A model generated the notes under the pieces. That model ran no database searches, had not been told where the DNA came from, and saw only the letters and a program-made list of their open reading frames with translations. A stretch of 38,494 bases of DNA from Sphaerospermopsis aphanizomenoides BCCUSP55. Lineage in GTDB: Bacteria; Cyanobacteriota; Cyanobacteriia; Cyanobacteriales; Nostocaceae. This document shows, piece after piece, positions 38,168-38,494 of the stretch (position 1 is the stretch's first letter; each line of letters starts with the position of its first letter). The position numbers and the translations under genes are program-made. The DNA is taken from the NCBI RefSeq assembly GCF_001586785.1, contig NZ_LUFH02000059.1:1-38494 (forward strand), written 5' to 3'.

Positions 38168-38375
38168 AATTATTAAACAAGGTTATGATGCCTTAATTAA
38201 CTCTCTAGGAATTACTGATACTATTCGGTTTATTCAATATTTCAGTCCTGGTAAGGGAGACTATACTAAAGAACGTCATCAATGGTTAGATGAAAAAACT
38301 TTAACAGAAGTGTTAGCAGAAATTCAACAATTGGAAAAAGAAGATACTAATCAATATGAGGAAATAATTGAGTAA
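38148..38375 (+). CDS. Small protein paired with the PIN gene, possible antitoxin
   Basis: 75 residues. The ATG at 38148 follows GAGGAAA; a second ATG at 38151 is equally possible. The sequence NEIIKQGYDALINSLGITDT, then IRFIQYFSPGKGDYTKERHQ and an acidic tail (LEKEDTNQYEEIIE) match a short conserved family found next to PIN-domain genes in cyanobacteria (recollection, not searched). It lacks an obvious ribbon-helix-helix or AbrB motif, so the antitoxin role is inferred from gene order and size only. It is translationally coupled to the PIN gene by a 20-base overlap. Confidence 0.72.
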   Translation: MMKTQNEIIKQGYDALINSLGITDTIRFIQYFSPGKGDYTKERHQWLDEKTLTEVLAEIQQLEKEDTNQYEEIIE

Positions 38376-38494
38376 TAATATTCACTAAAAAATCTAATTA
38401 GGGTTTGCTGAATAAAGCCAAAAGCCAGATAAATAAAGAGTTTAAGGGTAAGAAAAAAGGAACAAGGTGCAAGAAAAAGGGGTAAAATAGGTAA
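38376..38494. other. Right-end intergenic sequence
   Basis: 119 bases of AT-rich, purine-rich DNA after the last gene. TTAGGGTTTGCTGAATAAAG near 38399 resembles termini of some cyanobacterial insertion sequences, but no inverted partner lies in the window. No gene is seen. Confidence 0.4.

Noticed and set aside
38395-38425. Insertion sequence end (GGGTTTGCTGAATAAAG)
   Set aside because: Resembles some IS termini from memory, but no transposase or partner repeat lies in the window, so it is not called as a mobile element.

Overview
The window looks like chromosome from a filamentous, probably Nostocales, cyanobacterium. The DNA is AT-rich and carries about a dozen HIP1 octamers (GCGATCGC). 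It also holds heptameric tandem repeats (TTCCCTG, TCACCTG, TTTTGCC, TTTTAGA types), a cyanoexosortase with an HpsJ-like partner, xisH/xisI remnants, a CIRCE-controlled groES-groEL pair and a WspF-like CheB. No rRNA, tRNA, CRISPR array or intact transposase was seen. Everything is by reading alone; no database search was run.

Layout. 1-250 is tandem repeat. 251-3832 encodes a long TPR protein with a C-terminal CHAT (caspase-like) domain whose catalytic Cys position is Ser. 4189-26805 is an exopolysaccharide locus: eight GT-B glycosyltransferases (one broken by an in-frame TAG), two class I methyltransferases, two FkbM-type methyltransferases, a sulfotransferase, a hexapeptide acetyltransferase, a Wzy-like polymerase, a Wzx-like flippase and a Wzc-like tyrosine autokinase/co-polymerase. 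An HpsJ-like membrane protein and an exosortase fused to an EpsI/CASA-like domain sit inside it. These parts fit a Wzx/Wzy pathway making a methylated, probably sulfated and acetylated polymer, possibly tied to exosortase-dependent sorting of PEP-CTERM-type proteins. The initiating sugar-phosphate transferase and the outer-membrane exporter are not in the window.

27058-29178 is groEL and groES on the minus strand, with a perfect CIRCE and a clear groEL terminator. The 1.1 kb beyond holds repeats and a heavily decayed (2Fe-2S) ferredoxin-like gene, then a LuxR/NarL response regulator with a strong terminator. 31450-34128 (minus) holds a REC-histidine kinase and a WspF-type CheB.

34160-38375 is an accessory, partly decaying region: a 3' scrap of xisH, xisI with an amber stop, a class 3 lipase, a 5'-truncated AlbA_2/HATPase-type gene, an uncharacterised coiled-coil protein probably missing its N-terminus, and an overlapping pair of a PIN-domain protein and a 75-residue partner resembling a toxin-antitoxin module. 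The most unusual points are the Cys-to-Ser CHAT protein, the exosortase-CASA fusion inside a sulfotransferase-bearing EPS locus, and the clean single-codon nonsense lesions in two otherwise well-preserved genes.
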